A DNA stretch of 64,000 bases from Amanita rubescens (taxonomy: Eukaryota; Basidiomycota; Agaricomycetes; Agaricales; Amanitaceae). Below, in pieces: positions 21,256-32,222 of this stretch; the stretch's first letter is position 1, and each line of letters starts with the position of its first letter. Made by a program: the position numbers and the translations under genes. The notes under the pieces were generated by a model. It was not told the origin of the DNA and searched no databases. It saw only the letters and a program-made list of their open reading frames with translations. The stretch lies in NCBI GenBank assembly GCA_015039365.1, contig WION01000002.1:496001-560000 (forward strand). The letters are read 5' to 3'.

Positions 21256-23160
21256 ATGAATGATTTGGATGACTCCTCAGAACCTTGCGTATGTGTATTG
21301 CACTGAACCCTATGACAATAGAGCAACTTATATTCCCAGCTTTCATTGGAGAGAACAGAGGTAATGCAACCCATATAGACCTTATATGTGCTGGTTTGAT
21401 ACATGCGCATTAACTTCCAGCCCGAAGATCATAATGTTGAAAAATGTTCTGTGAAGTTACAAGACGCATATATCGAAGTAAGCATGGAATGCATTGATGG
21501 CCAAACAGTGAGTTCCCCAGACAAGGTCGAGCTATGTTGAAAAGTTCTGGAAACCGTTCCAGAATTCAAACAACATATATGACTTGGATGCTACTAGCGG
21601 ATGCCCGCCACCTTCAAAGGACAAAGACTCTATGTCATTTTCATGGCCAAGGCTCAGCGACGTGATCCCAAGCCCTGCTCAAGACGTACCTCCCCCACCT
21701 ATACAGACACAATCTACAGTCCCAGTTAAATGGGATAAACATGAATACCAAACAGATTCTGACATCACAGGTGAACTTACGTGCCTCAGCTCGCCCTTTG
21801 GCGGTTCAACTGCAGCTTGTTCGTCATCCCCGATGTCCAAGGAAAAGCTCTGCTGCGAGAAGGAAGATCAACCATTTTCGAATATGTTATCAGAAGCGGT
21901 GCCTGAAGACGCGCATGGGACATTTCCACCTAGCTCTAGTCCTTTGCAATACTCAAGCCCTGTAGAGATAATGTCGTCGCCCGTCAGACAAGTAGTGATC
22001 AAGGGGGAGGTGAAAGTAAGGACGTCTTTGTCAACAACTGATGTTGGGTGTCCTCACCCTTCCACAAAGGACGAGAGTGAATTGAATTGTCTTCAACGCT
22101 CCGTGGAGTTGCTCTGTCGTGACGGACATGTAAGACGCACCTGCTTTGATGGAATACTTTCCTCAAGATTCACAGGTAACCGACACGGACATTAAGCCGG
22201 ACATAACACGTTCGGGGAAGCGAAAGAGGAGTGAGGTGAATATGCAGCTGGCATGTATAGATTTTCCAATCCTCAGAATCTTCAGTCCCTATCAGCCTTG
22301 GACCAGTTTGAAGAAGCACGCAATACCTCGGTGAGTAAGGTGAAGTGCGTTTCATCCAACAAACTGATGATCAATAGACACATGGTAATGGAGTCCCGAA
22401 TCCCAAACGACTTACCGCCAAGTCGCAACGCCGGCAACATGAGAAACTGAAAACGCCTTTTCGGTCGCCTCTTTTGATGCGACCAGAACGTAATGGAGGA
22501 ACAGAGTCACAAGTGCCAAAACCTGATGACGACATTGAACCCTTGAAGGTCGAGCCGGCAGAGAAAGGTATTCCGCCAAACCCGGGCGTAGAAAAAGCGG
22601 TTCAGAAGAGCAATATTGGAGATATAAGAACAAAGTACAGGACAACCAGAGCCGCGACGCAATTCAAATCACCTCTTACTGGAGGCGCGGCGACGAAACT
22701 CGGGAAAACGGTGCGGATGACGCCAAACATCCAGGCATTGGAGAGGAAGTCCCAAATCCTGAAGCGTGCCCTCAAGATCAAGCAAGAAGATCAAGAGCGC
22801 ACCCTGGAAGAACTGGTACGAAAGTGGATTGACGCGGGCAGAGAAGTCGCTTGGGAATTGTGGGCCCTCGTAAAGGACAATGGTACTTCGGAGTATGACG
22901 CGTCAAACAAGATCAAAGGTCAATGGCCATCGAACGACAAAGGCTGGGGTTGGAATGAACCAGAGCGAGGTCGAAACGAGTGCCTTTACATGTCGGGTAT
23001 CGAAACCGATGGTGCTTGCCGCAATGATGTATATAACCAAGCTGCAGAGATGGAAGAGGAACCATTACAGAATACCCTTGGGGTCATGCTCCGACAACTG
23101 GGTATCGATCCCGAAACACTTGGATGGGATGAAGGAGAAGGGACGTTTATAGACAACTGA
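21256..23160 (+). CDS. SFR1: Swi5-dependent recombination protein Sfr1/Mei5
   Basis: Recombination mediator partner of Swi5 that stabilises Rad51/Dmc1 filaments. The start is MNDLDDSSEPC at 21256, followed by small exons (SNLYSQLSLERTE, then PEDHNVEKCSVKLQDAYIE) and a large exon beginning TRSSYVEKFWKPFQNSNN. The N-terminal half is Ser/Pro-rich and disordered. The conserved C-terminal Mei5/Sfr1 domain contains FKSPLTGGAATKLGKTVRMT, IQALERKSQILKRALKIKQE (coiled coil that pairs with Swi5), WIDAGREVAWELWALVKDN and finally TLGVMLRQLGIDPETLGWDE. These three blocks match the family in order. The stop is at 23158-23160, 76 bp from the stop of the next convergent gene. Splice borders near 22175-22200 and 22340-22460 are approximate. 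Assignment is good; a Swi5 partner is not in the window. Confidence 0.85.
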
Positions 23161-23236
23161 TTAAACAAGAGCTTAGATGTAGAGAGACTGGAAATTGCGA
23201 TTATGTGCCCGCTGCAATTACGCACAAGCCAATGGC

Positions 23237-23914
23237 TTAGAACCACTTGCTCAACCATGATCCAGATTTGCTACGAGCAGCATCGTTCAACCTTGCTGGT
23301 ATGCTTTGATAGATTTCGACAGCGCATTTTGACTTTGCGTCAAGGTCTTCAATTTTTTGATGCGGTTGCTGCGAGAGTTTCTCCTGGACAGTATCATGAA
23401 AAGACGCGAGTTCCTCCACTGCCAATAATTTGTGAGTAGCAATGACACGGAAGCAAACGCCCTGTCCCTACATGAGTTGATACCATGCGACGCGAGGGTG
23501 CGACGGTCATCTTGGCTCAGCACTTTCTCCCAGAAATAACCATTGTGGTCTGGATATGTTGATGAGCCGACTGCCTGGGCAACCGCGTGTGCAGTACTTA
23601 CCTTCCAACCCTTCCGATTCACCCGGTTTTCTATACTTTTGCATTAATCTTGCGCCTTCTTCCTCTTCATTTCGGATCTTTTCCTGAACGGCAGCAAGTT
23701 GCGCCTCTAGTCTCTAGTTGGCTCGATTGTCACACACATGCAATACGGGTATATTGGCTGAGTGTAATACCTTGAGGAAGCGCTCATCGCGTTTGATAGA
23801 AGACTCGAGAGCATCTGCTCCGCGTTTTGTGCGAACGGACCTTGTCTGTATATGGGACAACAAGCCGGACCGTACCGCTAATCGTCGGGCGAGTAGCAGG
23901 CGAGCACACGACAT
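23237..23914 (-). CDS. Small hypothetical mitochondrial protein with coiled coil
   Basis: Predicted protein of about 165 aa in four exons; family not recognised. The N-terminus, MSCARLLLARRLAVRSGLLS, followed by HIQTRSVRTKRGADALE, is a strong mitochondrial presequence. Exon 2 encodes RLEAQLAAVQEKIRNEEEEG, a coiled coil, then ARLMQKYRKPGESEGLE. Exon 3 carries SSTYPDHNGYFWEKVLSQDD and RRTLASHGINS. Exon 4 ends LNDAARSKSGSWLSKWF. The joins keep frame with GT-AG borders, including two introns under 60 nt. The conserved-looking core is the YPDHNGYFWEKVLS segment. No membrane helix is clear, so it may be a matrix protein or a peripheral inner-membrane assembly factor. The name rests only on the presequence. 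Confidence 0.6.
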
Positions 23915-24365
23915 GGCAGTGATTGTTCAAAGGAGATTGAAGAAATTGAACATCATTTTGTTTTTCAACCAGCACATTAATACGTATACACCACCAGTAC
24001 ATACAACACTACAAACTGTAATAAAAAGCGCTCAGAACAGGAGGCGGGGAACGGTAATTTGGCGGACTCGGAAGCAACGAGCTTACGTAACAGATCTGAA
24101 ATGACATTATAGGCGTTTGCCGCTTCGGGCTGCCAGGCGCCTACCCTTGGATCGCCCCCCACCTTGACACCTGTCCGTCTCTGCGAACGTCGCCGCAGCA
24201 ACGCCCATCCTCTATACACCCGCGCTGTCGCGTTCCAAATTTTGCCGAGGCTCCTACAATTGATTCCAGTCGAGTAAACGTGTGTTGATGTCGCTCTTGA
24301 GGTTCGCGTGTGCACCGGCGAAACGCTTGTTCTTTTCAATCCAGGTTCGAAATACCGAGGAGGAT
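23915..24365. other. Intergenic, divergent 5' region
   Basis: Shared upstream region of the mitochondrial protein (left) and the Zn2Cys6 protein (right). An open frame on the minus strand at 23977-24387 has no recognisable motif and overlaps the start of the right-hand gene, so I treat it as chance. No obvious TATA element or repeat. Confidence 0.5.
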
Positions 24366-25157
24366 ATGTCCAAGTCACGAAGCGCAAGCGTAGACGCGAG
24401 CAAACCTGATGAACGCGAAAATCTGGCGAGCGTGATGGACGCCGCTTTCCAGTCTAACAGTAAACAGGATGATGATGGAGAGAAATCGGACGACCACGAC
24501 GGGCCTGATACAAGCCAGCCTGATATACAACAGCCCGAAGGCTATACTGTGCGTGTTACCGCCCAAGTTTGGGAGCTTTGATTTACGCGGTAATAGCTTT
24601 CAGCTGTGTATCCGCCACAGCCATGTGAGCGCTGCACCAGAGCGAACAAAACATGCAAAGGCATTGCGGGCGCCCGTTGCGAGCATTGTAAGAAACTCAA
24701 ACAGAAATGTTCCAACTATAGCAACGCCCCGCCGCGGGGCAGACACGCAGGTGTGTATAGCTGATTTCAACACTATACGGTGGCTCATACGTCTACGATG
24801 CGCGTGTTCTCAGCTGCGGCCAAAAGTGCATCTCTTGCTTCAGCGCAGGAGAAATCTAGACCTAAGCGCAAAACGCAGTCATCCAAGACCATGAATGGCG
24901 AAATTGGGTCTGAAGACGAAACCGACGAGTTGGATGATGACCAGTCAACCCAGCCGACGAAGAAACGCCGAACGAGCAAAGTTCCAGGGTCGGCTGGTGA
25001 CCGAAAGTTGTATTACTTGAAAACTATCAAGGAAATGGAAGCGCAGATTACTCGCGTGCTCCAAGCACAGTCGAACGCAGAGCGAGAGTTGAAAAAACTA
25101 CAGGACAAGCTCACTTCCCTGACTGGTGCCATACAACAAGAGTCGGATGAAGACTAG
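24366..25157 (+). CDS. Small Zn2Cys6 zinc-cluster protein with C-terminal coiled coil
   Basis: Three exons. Exon 1 encodes MSKSRSASVDASKPDEREN and an acidic segment ending PDIQQPEGYT. Exon 2 begins VYPPQPCERCTRANKTC and continues KGIAGARCEHCKKLKQKC, giving Cys spacing C-x2-C-x6-C-x7-C-x2-C-x6-C, a canonical fungal Zn2Cys6 binuclear cluster with basic residues between the first Cys pairs. Exon 3 holds an acidic stretch, a basic nuclear-type signal (KKRRTSK) and a heptad-like helix KLYYLKTIKEMEAQITRVL, ending QQESDED. The total is about 210 aa, so there is no room for the usual large middle-homology regulatory domain, and the cluster is internal rather than N-terminal. It may be a dimeric DNA-binding regulator. 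Targets unknown. Confidence 0.75.
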
Positions 25158-25449
25158 CCATGCGAATACACGGTCATGGACTTTTTTTTTGCGATGCGCT
25201 TACCTGCTTTCGAGAAGCCCTTTGTGTTATTTATCAAGTATATGGGGCTGGGGATCCAGAAGCTCTTTTTTTTTTTTTGTAGTTTAGGGTGTGCTTGGTT
25301 TCCGTCTACGTACGTGCAATTGAACCGTTCTGGGCGATCTCTCCTTCATCCTGTCCGAAGATCCCTCCTCCACGTGATCCTCTTCTCGATGTCTCCTCCG
25401 TCATACATATTTAAGATGCTCATGGACCTTTCTTACTCTCTGCCCATCA
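25158..25449. other. Intergenic with poly-T tract
   Basis: No credible gene. Contains T-rich runs at about 25183-25192 and 25264-25279, and CACGTG at about 25372-25377. An open frame from 25176 reads through the T tracts as poly-Phe and looks like chance. Confidence 0.5.
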
Positions 25450-26026
25450 ACATGCTTCCCTGGCCGTTTATTCTCGTCTGCAACTCGCGGCCTCTCTCTA
25501 GCGCTTACCCGCCATCTTCCACGTCCTACAGAATATCCAGTGTATGTTCGAGGTCGCCTGAAGATGCAACCCATAGGCCACATCAACCCTCCTCGCCTCC
25601 ATCCCCTCGGGACTTCGGAGTGAAGCATCGCTTTGGCCATGCTAGCAGATTCACTGCAGAAATGCACGTCGGCGAGCCTTACTTGCATATGAGATTCCTT
25701 AATTTTGAATTCTGAAGAGTGGTCGTCTGATATAGACGCATATCACCTCCACGTTTCAAGTCAACACGGCGGTTGTCTTACCGCTCATCGAAGACCACCC
25801 TCAATCACATAGCCAAGACGTTCAATTTGCACTTGGAGATGAACAGAAACCAGGCTGTATGCATCAGAATACATCCTGGAACCGTGAAGACCGATCTAAG
25901 CCAGGACATCCTGCCGCTCAAGAATTATTTGAGCCCGCAGAAGCGGCAGAAAAGGTTTTCAATGAAGTAGACGATCTTACAATCAAACAAAGGGGAAAGG
26001 TCTGGGATTGGGAAGTTCCGTGGTAG
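25450..26026 (+). pseudogene. Decayed short-chain dehydrogenase/reductase (SDR)
   Basis: Remnant of an SDR oxidoreductase. The best part, from about 25775, reads LSYRSSKTTLNHIAKTFNLH and continues to CIRIHPGTVKTDLSQ, which contains the SDR active-site YxxxK (Y-R-S-S-K) and the PG(x)VxTD motif. The last segment, AQELFEPAEAAEKVFNEVDD through RGKVWDWEVPW and a stop at 26024-26026, lies in another frame, so at least one frameshift separates them. FQVNT at about 25757, a usual SDR landmark, sits almost directly before SYRSSK, so the intervening roughly 50-60 residues (including the catalytic Ser region) are missing. Upstream, SYRISSVCSRSPEDATH is a weak trace of the cofactor-binding half. No normal start. 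No intron restores the frame. The left edge is uncertain. Confidence 0.65.
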
Positions 26027-26033
26027 ATTGCGA

Positions 26034-26551
26034 CTACGATTGGGCAATATTGTCTGTTGTCACCGTGCCATTATACATAATATCACAATTCTCTGGCTCC
26101 TGTGGCGCAGCGATATATCCTGTGAGAAAAGTCACAAGTGAGATATAGGTTATCACGAGTACAAACCCCGGGCATGGTGCGGATAGAAGAGCGCATTGGC
26201 GTGGCCAAGTGAAAGTAGGGGTCCAAAACACCTAACCCGAGAATCAGCCCCTGAGCCCACAAACACTTACAATAGGCGTTTATAGACCATGCGGGGGGAC
26301 CGCTCAGGGTCTTCTATGAGTCGAACTTTGTCATGATGCGCAAGCAACTTCTGACGTTGGAACAAATGGGAACAGAGTGGTAAAAAAAAAATTGATATTA
26401 ATTCATGTGCGGAGCAAACTCACAGCATGAAAACAGGGTGAGTTTTGAACGTCGAGAAGTCCTATAGGAATGCTTCGAAACTAGAGCTGTTTACCCGCTT
26501 CTTGATTAAGTTCGTGCGCGTGGAGACATACGACTTGATGCACGATGACAT
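26034..26551 (-). CDS. Doubtful small multi-exon gene or gene fragment
   Basis: Low-confidence model. From the ATG at 26549-26551, conceptual exons read MSSCIKSYVSTRTNLIKKR, DFSTFKTHPVFML, KLLAHHDKVRLIEDPERSP with RMVYKRLL, and then either GPLLSLGHANALFYPHHARG or an alternative frame VFWTPTFTWPRQCALLS, ending GYIAAPQEPENCDIMYNGT up to a stop at 26034. GT-AG borders exist for most joins, but the phase of the fourth exon is ambiguous and the second donor is weak (a TG-GT-poor site). I do not recognise a family. It adjoins the SDR pseudogene and may itself be a remnant. Its stop lies 8 bp beyond the SDR stop. Confidence 0.22.
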
Positions 26552-26813
26552 TAGAGGTGAGATCAATTAAAAGTGGCCATATATGGAGCAGAGCATTCCT
26601 GCTGTCCCAAAAGAATCTTGATGCTGTGAATGCGATATCGTCGGGCCATGTTACGTTCCGTTTCGAGAAAACCCCTGACGAGCGAACAGTGACTGGAATT
26701 GATTCTCACCTTATCGATTTGGTGTATTAATCTTTCTTATCCTGTGACATTGCACCTGTTTCCCATTTTCTTTCAAGAATAACATACATCAATAGCTCTC
26801 CGACACTGCAGCC

Positions 26814-28599
26814 ATGTCCAGTGATGAATTGAAGTCGCTGTCCATCACAGCCCTCAAATCTCTATTTGTATCCAGGAAGATACATCCACCAATTAGCTCC
26901 ATGCGCTTGCTCACTCATGTAATTGCATTCAATCCGACCGCGGCGCGGAAAGCGAGGCTCAGACTGACCGACTTGGCGCGTTTTGAAGACGTATTGAATG
27001 ACATTTCACGAACTTGGGACGAGGGTGTAATTTCACTAACCAGGGATAATGGTGGAATGACCGTTCTTGATTTTCCAGTCAACTCCTCTGCGACGGATCA
27101 CGGTGTTGCCAGCGGGTCGAACCCGAGGAAGAGGAAAAGAGTAGTCGATGAGGATGACGACTCTGCTGCAGGTGACGCCGTAGATGACACTTCCGTATAC
27201 GAGTCGCCGGGGACCCCGACTGCGGCTACGTTGGCTAACCTGAGCAAAGAAATGAGAGAAGCTTATTCCATACTACAGCGAAGTACAGCGAAGCACAGAT
27301 TATTGGCTGAGCAGGTACACTTTTTATTGTGTCAGTTGAATAACTCCAATAACAACTTTCTCGCAGTTTCGATCTGCCGAGGAGCATTTTGAACCTATAT
27401 GTAGCCATATAACGAAAGAAGATTGCGCCAAAGCAAGGCAGGAATACCAGGACCAAGAGGCTGCAAGCATATGCGAACGCACACATTTCCGGCCCCTCAT
27501 TCGCCCCCACACAGATCCTGCTCTAGGGCACTGCTCGTACCTGAACACATGTTACTCCGAGCCAACATATGCGCAATCTCCATCTATTCCTTCCTATCCT
27601 GGGTCCGTGTCTGTACGTGGCCCCGTATCTTTGCCTTCAGGACTTGGCGCAGGCGGACGGGGCAAGGAGAAGGCACCCTGTAGATATTTGCATTATGAAG
27701 TCGATTGGGACGAGGGTGACGGACGGCAGACCTTGAATGGAAAAGGGAAGGAAGTTATCAGAAGGAAACAGCATAAAATTGAGCTTGGATTAGGGCCATT
27801 GGGGCCAAGTATGCGCGTCGTGAGTTACATCCACCTCCCTCAGGATCTCCTGTCCCTAATGGGCCGATAGCTACCGCCGCAATGGATCAACTGCGACCTC
27901 CGTCGATTTGACTACTCAGTGCTGGGGAAGTTCCATGTCATAATGGCGGACCCTCCTTGGGATATACATATGAGCGTACGATTATTTGATTCCCTCAAAC
28001 AAAGATGGGTATTTATCACACAATTCAGTTGCCCTATGGAACAATGACCGATGATGAAATGCGAGCCATGCCAATACCAACTCTGCAGGACGAAGGATTG
28101 TTGTTCCTCTGGGTTACGGGGCGTGCGATGGAAGTTGGCCGTGAGTGTTTACGCGTGTGGGGTTACACTAGGGTAGACGAAGTCGTTTGGGTAAAAACCA
28201 ATCAGGTATGTGTGCTTCAGCAACTTAGGTTACCTCTCATGTTGGCCGTAGTTGCAGCGAGTCATTCGAACCGGCCGCACAGGTCACTGGCTCAACCATA
28301 CAAAGGAACATATGCTTGTTGGGGTTAAAACTATCACGGACTCCAAGGGAATGCTCAAGTTCCCTTCTTGGGTGAATCGAGGGCTTGACACGGATGTAAT
28401 TGTGTCTGAAGTGCGAGAGACGAGTCGTAAACCAGACGAGATTTATGCGATCATAGAGCGAATGTGTCCAGGTGGGAGGAAGGTGGAGATATTTGGACGG
28501 AAGCATAACACGCGTCCCGGGTGGTTGACTTTGGGCAATCAACTCGGCCCTGACCAAATCTTCGAGGAGGAATTGGCGGCTAGGATCAAAGCAAAGTAA
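26814..28599 (+). CDS. IME4: m6A mRNA methyltransferase catalytic subunit METTL3/Ime4
   Basis: Catalytic MT-A70 subunit of the N6-methyladenosine writer; yeast Ime4 promotes entry into meiosis. Starts [21 protein letters not shown] disordered segment with a basic signal ([14 protein letters not shown]) precedes two CCCH fingers: the first uses CSHITKEDC and CERTH, the second HCSYLNTC and CRYLH. The methyltransferase domain has ADPPWDIHM with the catalytic DPPW codons at 27949-27960, the SAM/acceptor loop [34 protein letters not shown], and [39 protein letters not shown] and [10 protein letters not shown] close it. Every METTL3 hallmark is intact, so activity is likely. About six exons. A METTL14-type partner is not seen here. 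Stop at 28597-28599. Confidence 0.95.
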
Positions 28600-29226
28600 G
28601 CTTGCTTAGCGGCCAAGCGTTCGCTTGTTCATTGTATTGTGCAGATATCCAGATAGACCGATCAATATACCCAGTCATCTATAGGCACCTACCTAATGTT
28701 CCAAACTTGTCAGTCATGCATTCAAGTTGTGTATCAGTATCATCGCATTGCTTTGTAGCCTACGTACTGTAATATAGACAACGCCAGCCTGGGAAGAGAA
28801 ATAACTAGCACTCTTTTCACCACTCTTGATATCGCCCTATTTTCCCCATCTATCTCTCGGCCACTCCTCTGTAGTTGCATCACTGTCTAAACTAGGCTTT
28901 CACCCTAAAGTCACAGCTTTTGTCCGATCCGTCTTCCGGCACGCTGCAAGGTGACTACCTCTCCCCTGTCTTTACATTTACCTCGTTTTATACATTTAAC
29001 CTGTTCAAGGTCAGAATCGCTGTCGAACAATCTAAGCTAGAACTCAAACAACTTTTTCGATGCCTCCAGTGTAAACATTTACTCTAAACGCTGATCTGCT
29101 CAGCTATTCCATCCATTTTTTTCGCCGATGCTAGATGCTCAGAACTCCGAAAAATTATACATCGGATTACAGTGACAGTTAATGTACAGAAGATAACAAT
29201 ATATAAGGTATTAGAGTGTCTGTTTT
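28600..29226. other. Long intergenic spacer, convergent 3' ends
   Basis: The largest spacer between two intact genes (627 bp), between the METTL3 stop and the hydrolase stop. Base composition is AT-rich and stops are frequent in all six frames. No tRNA-like fold, repeat or transposon end was visible by eye. A non-coding transcript cannot be excluded. Confidence 0.55.
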
Positions 29227-30902
29227 CTAGTCTTCAATTGCTCTATTCAACTCCTTGACAAGAAGTCCGTTGACTGCCTCAGGATTATCCAAGTATACTG
29301 GAGGGCGTTAGCATGGCGTGCAATATATGATAGTAACAGATGTACCATGATGACCCGCATTACTGACAATGTACATTCGGCCTTGCCCATTCCCTGCTTG
29401 CCGTAGTCGTTCTACACTATCGATCCCGCCTTGAGGATCCATCCAATCTTGTTCACCATCTGGGCCCTGTCAACCTACGCAGATGTGAAGGTAATGACTA
29501 TACTCACAAACAAAAGTAATCGGGATCTTGAGTGCCGATATCCGATCCACAAGGGGCATACGGGCGTGCGCTCCAGGTGCGAGGATATGTGCTAGTTGAC
29601 ACAATCAGAAAAAGCGATTTGCTATGTTTATTAAACTGACATATGCAATATTCCCCCGACCCTTTCGCCAGCGTTATGTTCATGATATAGTCATGCATAT
29701 CACGTGTATCTTCTTCTGTCAATCCAAAGAATCTCCTAGAAGAGTACTAATGTAGACACGAAGCCATCAGAAGTGTGCTCATTAGAAGGTCGCGCAAAAC
29801 TCACTTTCCCAATCATCCACGGTCCCCAAAACAGGGATGCTCGAACTACCTGGAATGGACTCCAGCCTTCTTCCCAAAGGTATGTAAATAGCCGTCTAGC
29901 TCTACTCTCTTGCTTCTTCTCCGCTTCTTGATGACTTCGAATTCTTGTCAACTTTGACGCTGACATGGGCTCTGCAGTTCCCCCCAAACTTTGTGTGTCG
30001 CCACTGTCTGTGAACTCGCGTGATGGCATTGTTGTGTTTGGACCATGGGGTACTCCAGCGGGCGAAAGCAACACCAGTTTGTTCACGCGGGAAGGATATT
30101 TGAGAGCGTAGGCCACACTGAAATATGCGCCGAGTGAATGTCCGACTAGCGTCATCTTTTCCAATCCAATCTTCGCACGCCACTGCTCTAGAGAGTCTAC
30201 AAAGAATGATTCGGCCTCACGGACACGTCCCGAAATGTCATCCCTCTTGGTTTTGACAGAGAAGGGCACGCGGGCCGAACGGCCCATTCCTAGCCAATCC
30301 ACAGCGTAGACAGCAGATCCATGTTGACCTGCCCATTGTGCGAGGGGATTAAAGTTGCGGAAAAAAAAACCTATGCCGGCGCCATAACCATGAAGGAGAA
30401 TAGCAGGCGGTGGCGCGGTTGGCGACGGGTTTGTCGATGTGATGGTCAATGTATTAAGAAAATGCTTAGGGGCATCAAGGTCAATGCGAGAAGCATAAGC
30501 GATGACAGGGCCATCGTGACTCTGAAGGTCTATGGGCTTTGCGGACCTGAAGAAAGACAGGCGTCTGGAATGCCACTGATGAATACGACATATAGTCCAT
30601 ATGACGAGCACGGAAGGTCACCTGAGAAGCCTCTCTTCGCTGATCGCACTCTGCTTCTCTCCGACAGACCACCTAAAGTAACAGGAGCTGAGCGTGCCGC
30701 CAAAGCTGGAGAGCAAGACATACCAACTCCTTAGACTTGCAGAAAATGCTGATGGAATCTCGCGCGCAGGAGGGAGCGGCTCAAGAAGAGAGGCGTTCAT
30801 GGGATAACGGTTCACTGCGCGCAAGAGCTCAAAAGGAAAGGCCCTAATGCCCGTAATGGTTAAGAAAGAAGGAAAGGTGACTGCGTAATAACGGACGGAC
30901 AA
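29227..30902 (-). CDS. Alpha/beta hydrolase of the ABHD4/5-Cld1 type
   Basis: Lipid hydrolase family that includes yeast mitochondrial cardiolipin deacylase Cld1 and animal ABHD4/ABHD5. The first exon (about 30618-30902) encodes an N-terminal segment with SEERLLR; it joins RLSFFRSAKPIDLQSHDGPV. The fold is complete: oxyanion loop LLHGYGAGIGFFFRN, strand VYAVDWLGMGRS, nucleophile elbow VGHSLGAYFSVAYA (GxSxG), LSPAGVPHG, GKYSSRRFFGLTEEDTRD, a strand ending TFVYGDEQDWMDPQGG that carries the acid residue, and the terminal NAGHHVYLDNPEAVN with the catalytic His and an H-x4-D motif typical of ABHD4/5. The stop is at 29227. The N-terminus could start later (MNASLLEPLPPAREIP). Substrate is inferred only. 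Divergent from CWC21 with 112 bp between starts. Confidence 0.85.
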
Positions 30903-31014
30903 CAGATGGCAGACTTTATGCTTGACTGATTACGTAAGTACACCACTGCCGCAGATGACGTGTGTATACCAACCGCTGACTAATCATCATCATCCTCCTT
31001 TTGTCATCACAGCC

Positions 31015-32222
31015 ATGTACAACGGTATTGGTCTTACTACGCCGCGTGGAAGGTACGTCATTTCAAGTTCTGCCGCTGCCATCCTGACGCGCGTACAAGC
31101 GGAACAAATGGCTATGTCGTGCGCAACCTTTCCGTGCTACGCAAGTTCGAGTCCCACCAGGATCGCCAAAGCGCATGGGACGCTGCTCCCCCCAAACATC
31201 GAGAGCCAGACCAGGCCATCCTGGAGCATGAAAGGAAACGCAAAGTGGAAGTGAAGTGTTTGGAATTACAGCTCACACTCGAAGATGATGGGTGCGTTTT
31301 TTTCTACCATCAAAGATTTTAGGAGTTCCAACGCGGCACTTTTAGCATCGACGGAGATGAGATCGAAAAGCAAGTCTCTGCGCTGCGGGAAAAGTTACTC
31401 ATTAACCTGGCTGCATTTGCACCGGTGGCAAAAAATCTCAAGGCATCAGACACGCATGCCCTGGCCGCCGCGAAAAAATCTGAGCTTGACAAGATGGCCC
31501 GTGCGCTCGGCACTAGGTCTGACTATCAGGAGGGAGATGCATTTGACCGAGAAAAGCAAGAAGAAATGAAGATGAGGCGCATTGCAGAGAGGGAAGAACG
31601 CGAACAGAAAAGGCTGGCTGAGCGCGAGCGGAGAAAAGAAGATGAACGTGTCCGAATGGCGCAGCAAAAGGCACGATGGGAAGCAGAAAGAAAAGAGCGC
31701 GATAGACTCAGAGCTGAGGACAGGTCCCTCCCCACTGGGCCTAGAGCAGGACGAAGGGATGAAGACCGCTTCGCAGACAGACGGGGCCCCAACCGAGGAC
31801 ACCACGAGAGACGAAGCAGGAGCCCCCGTCGACGTGATATGCCACCCCCGCCTCCTCCGCGAGACCGTGAACCCGAAAGAGAGCGCGAAAGAGGCCGAGA
31901 GCGTTCTCCACCTCGATCTGAGGTGCCCGCTTCCCGGGACCGCGAACGTGAGCGCGAGAGAGAAAGGGAAAGGGACAGAGATAGAGATAGAGAATATCGA
32001 TCACTTCCTTCTCGATCATCTCGTCCTGTTTCACCTCCCCGACGACGCTACGATTCCAGGTCAAGATCCCGTTCTCCCCCTCGTATGAAATCTCCACCAA
32101 GCTCTCGTTCACCATCGCGTTCCCCGCCCCCGCAGAAGCGCGGGCGTTCAGCATCCACAGGGTCGTCAATGTCGGTCAGCTCCAGGTCTAGTGTTAGTTC
32201 ACGGAGCCGTAGCCGTGATTGA
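31015..32222 (+). CDS. CWC21: Spliceosomal protein Cwc21 (SRRM2 N-terminal type) with RS tail
   Basis: Component of the catalytic spliceosome near Prp8/Snu114. Exon 1 encodes [12 protein letters not shown], the cwf21 signature; exon 2 continues [20 protein letters not shown]. The cwf21 helical domain resumes as [20 protein letters not shown] after an intron whose acceptor must be the distal TTTTAG at about 31344 to keep frame. Then come [20 protein letters not shown] and a charged helix rich in Glu/Arg. The C-terminal 150 residues are an RS domain with many RS, RE and SP dipeptides and a proline run, ending [10 protein letters not shown]. This resembles SRRM2 more than the short yeast Cwc21. 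Stop at 32220-32222. Tandem AGAGAT-type codons near 31977-31992 are coding. Confidence 0.92.

Noticed and set aside
23977..24387. 136-aa minus-strand frame
   Set aside because: Overlaps the start of the Zn2Cys6 gene and has no motif or codon bias.
25176..25715. 179-aa plus-strand frame
   Set aside because: Reads T tracts as poly-Phe; only its last part shows faint SDR traces, covered by the pseudogene entry.
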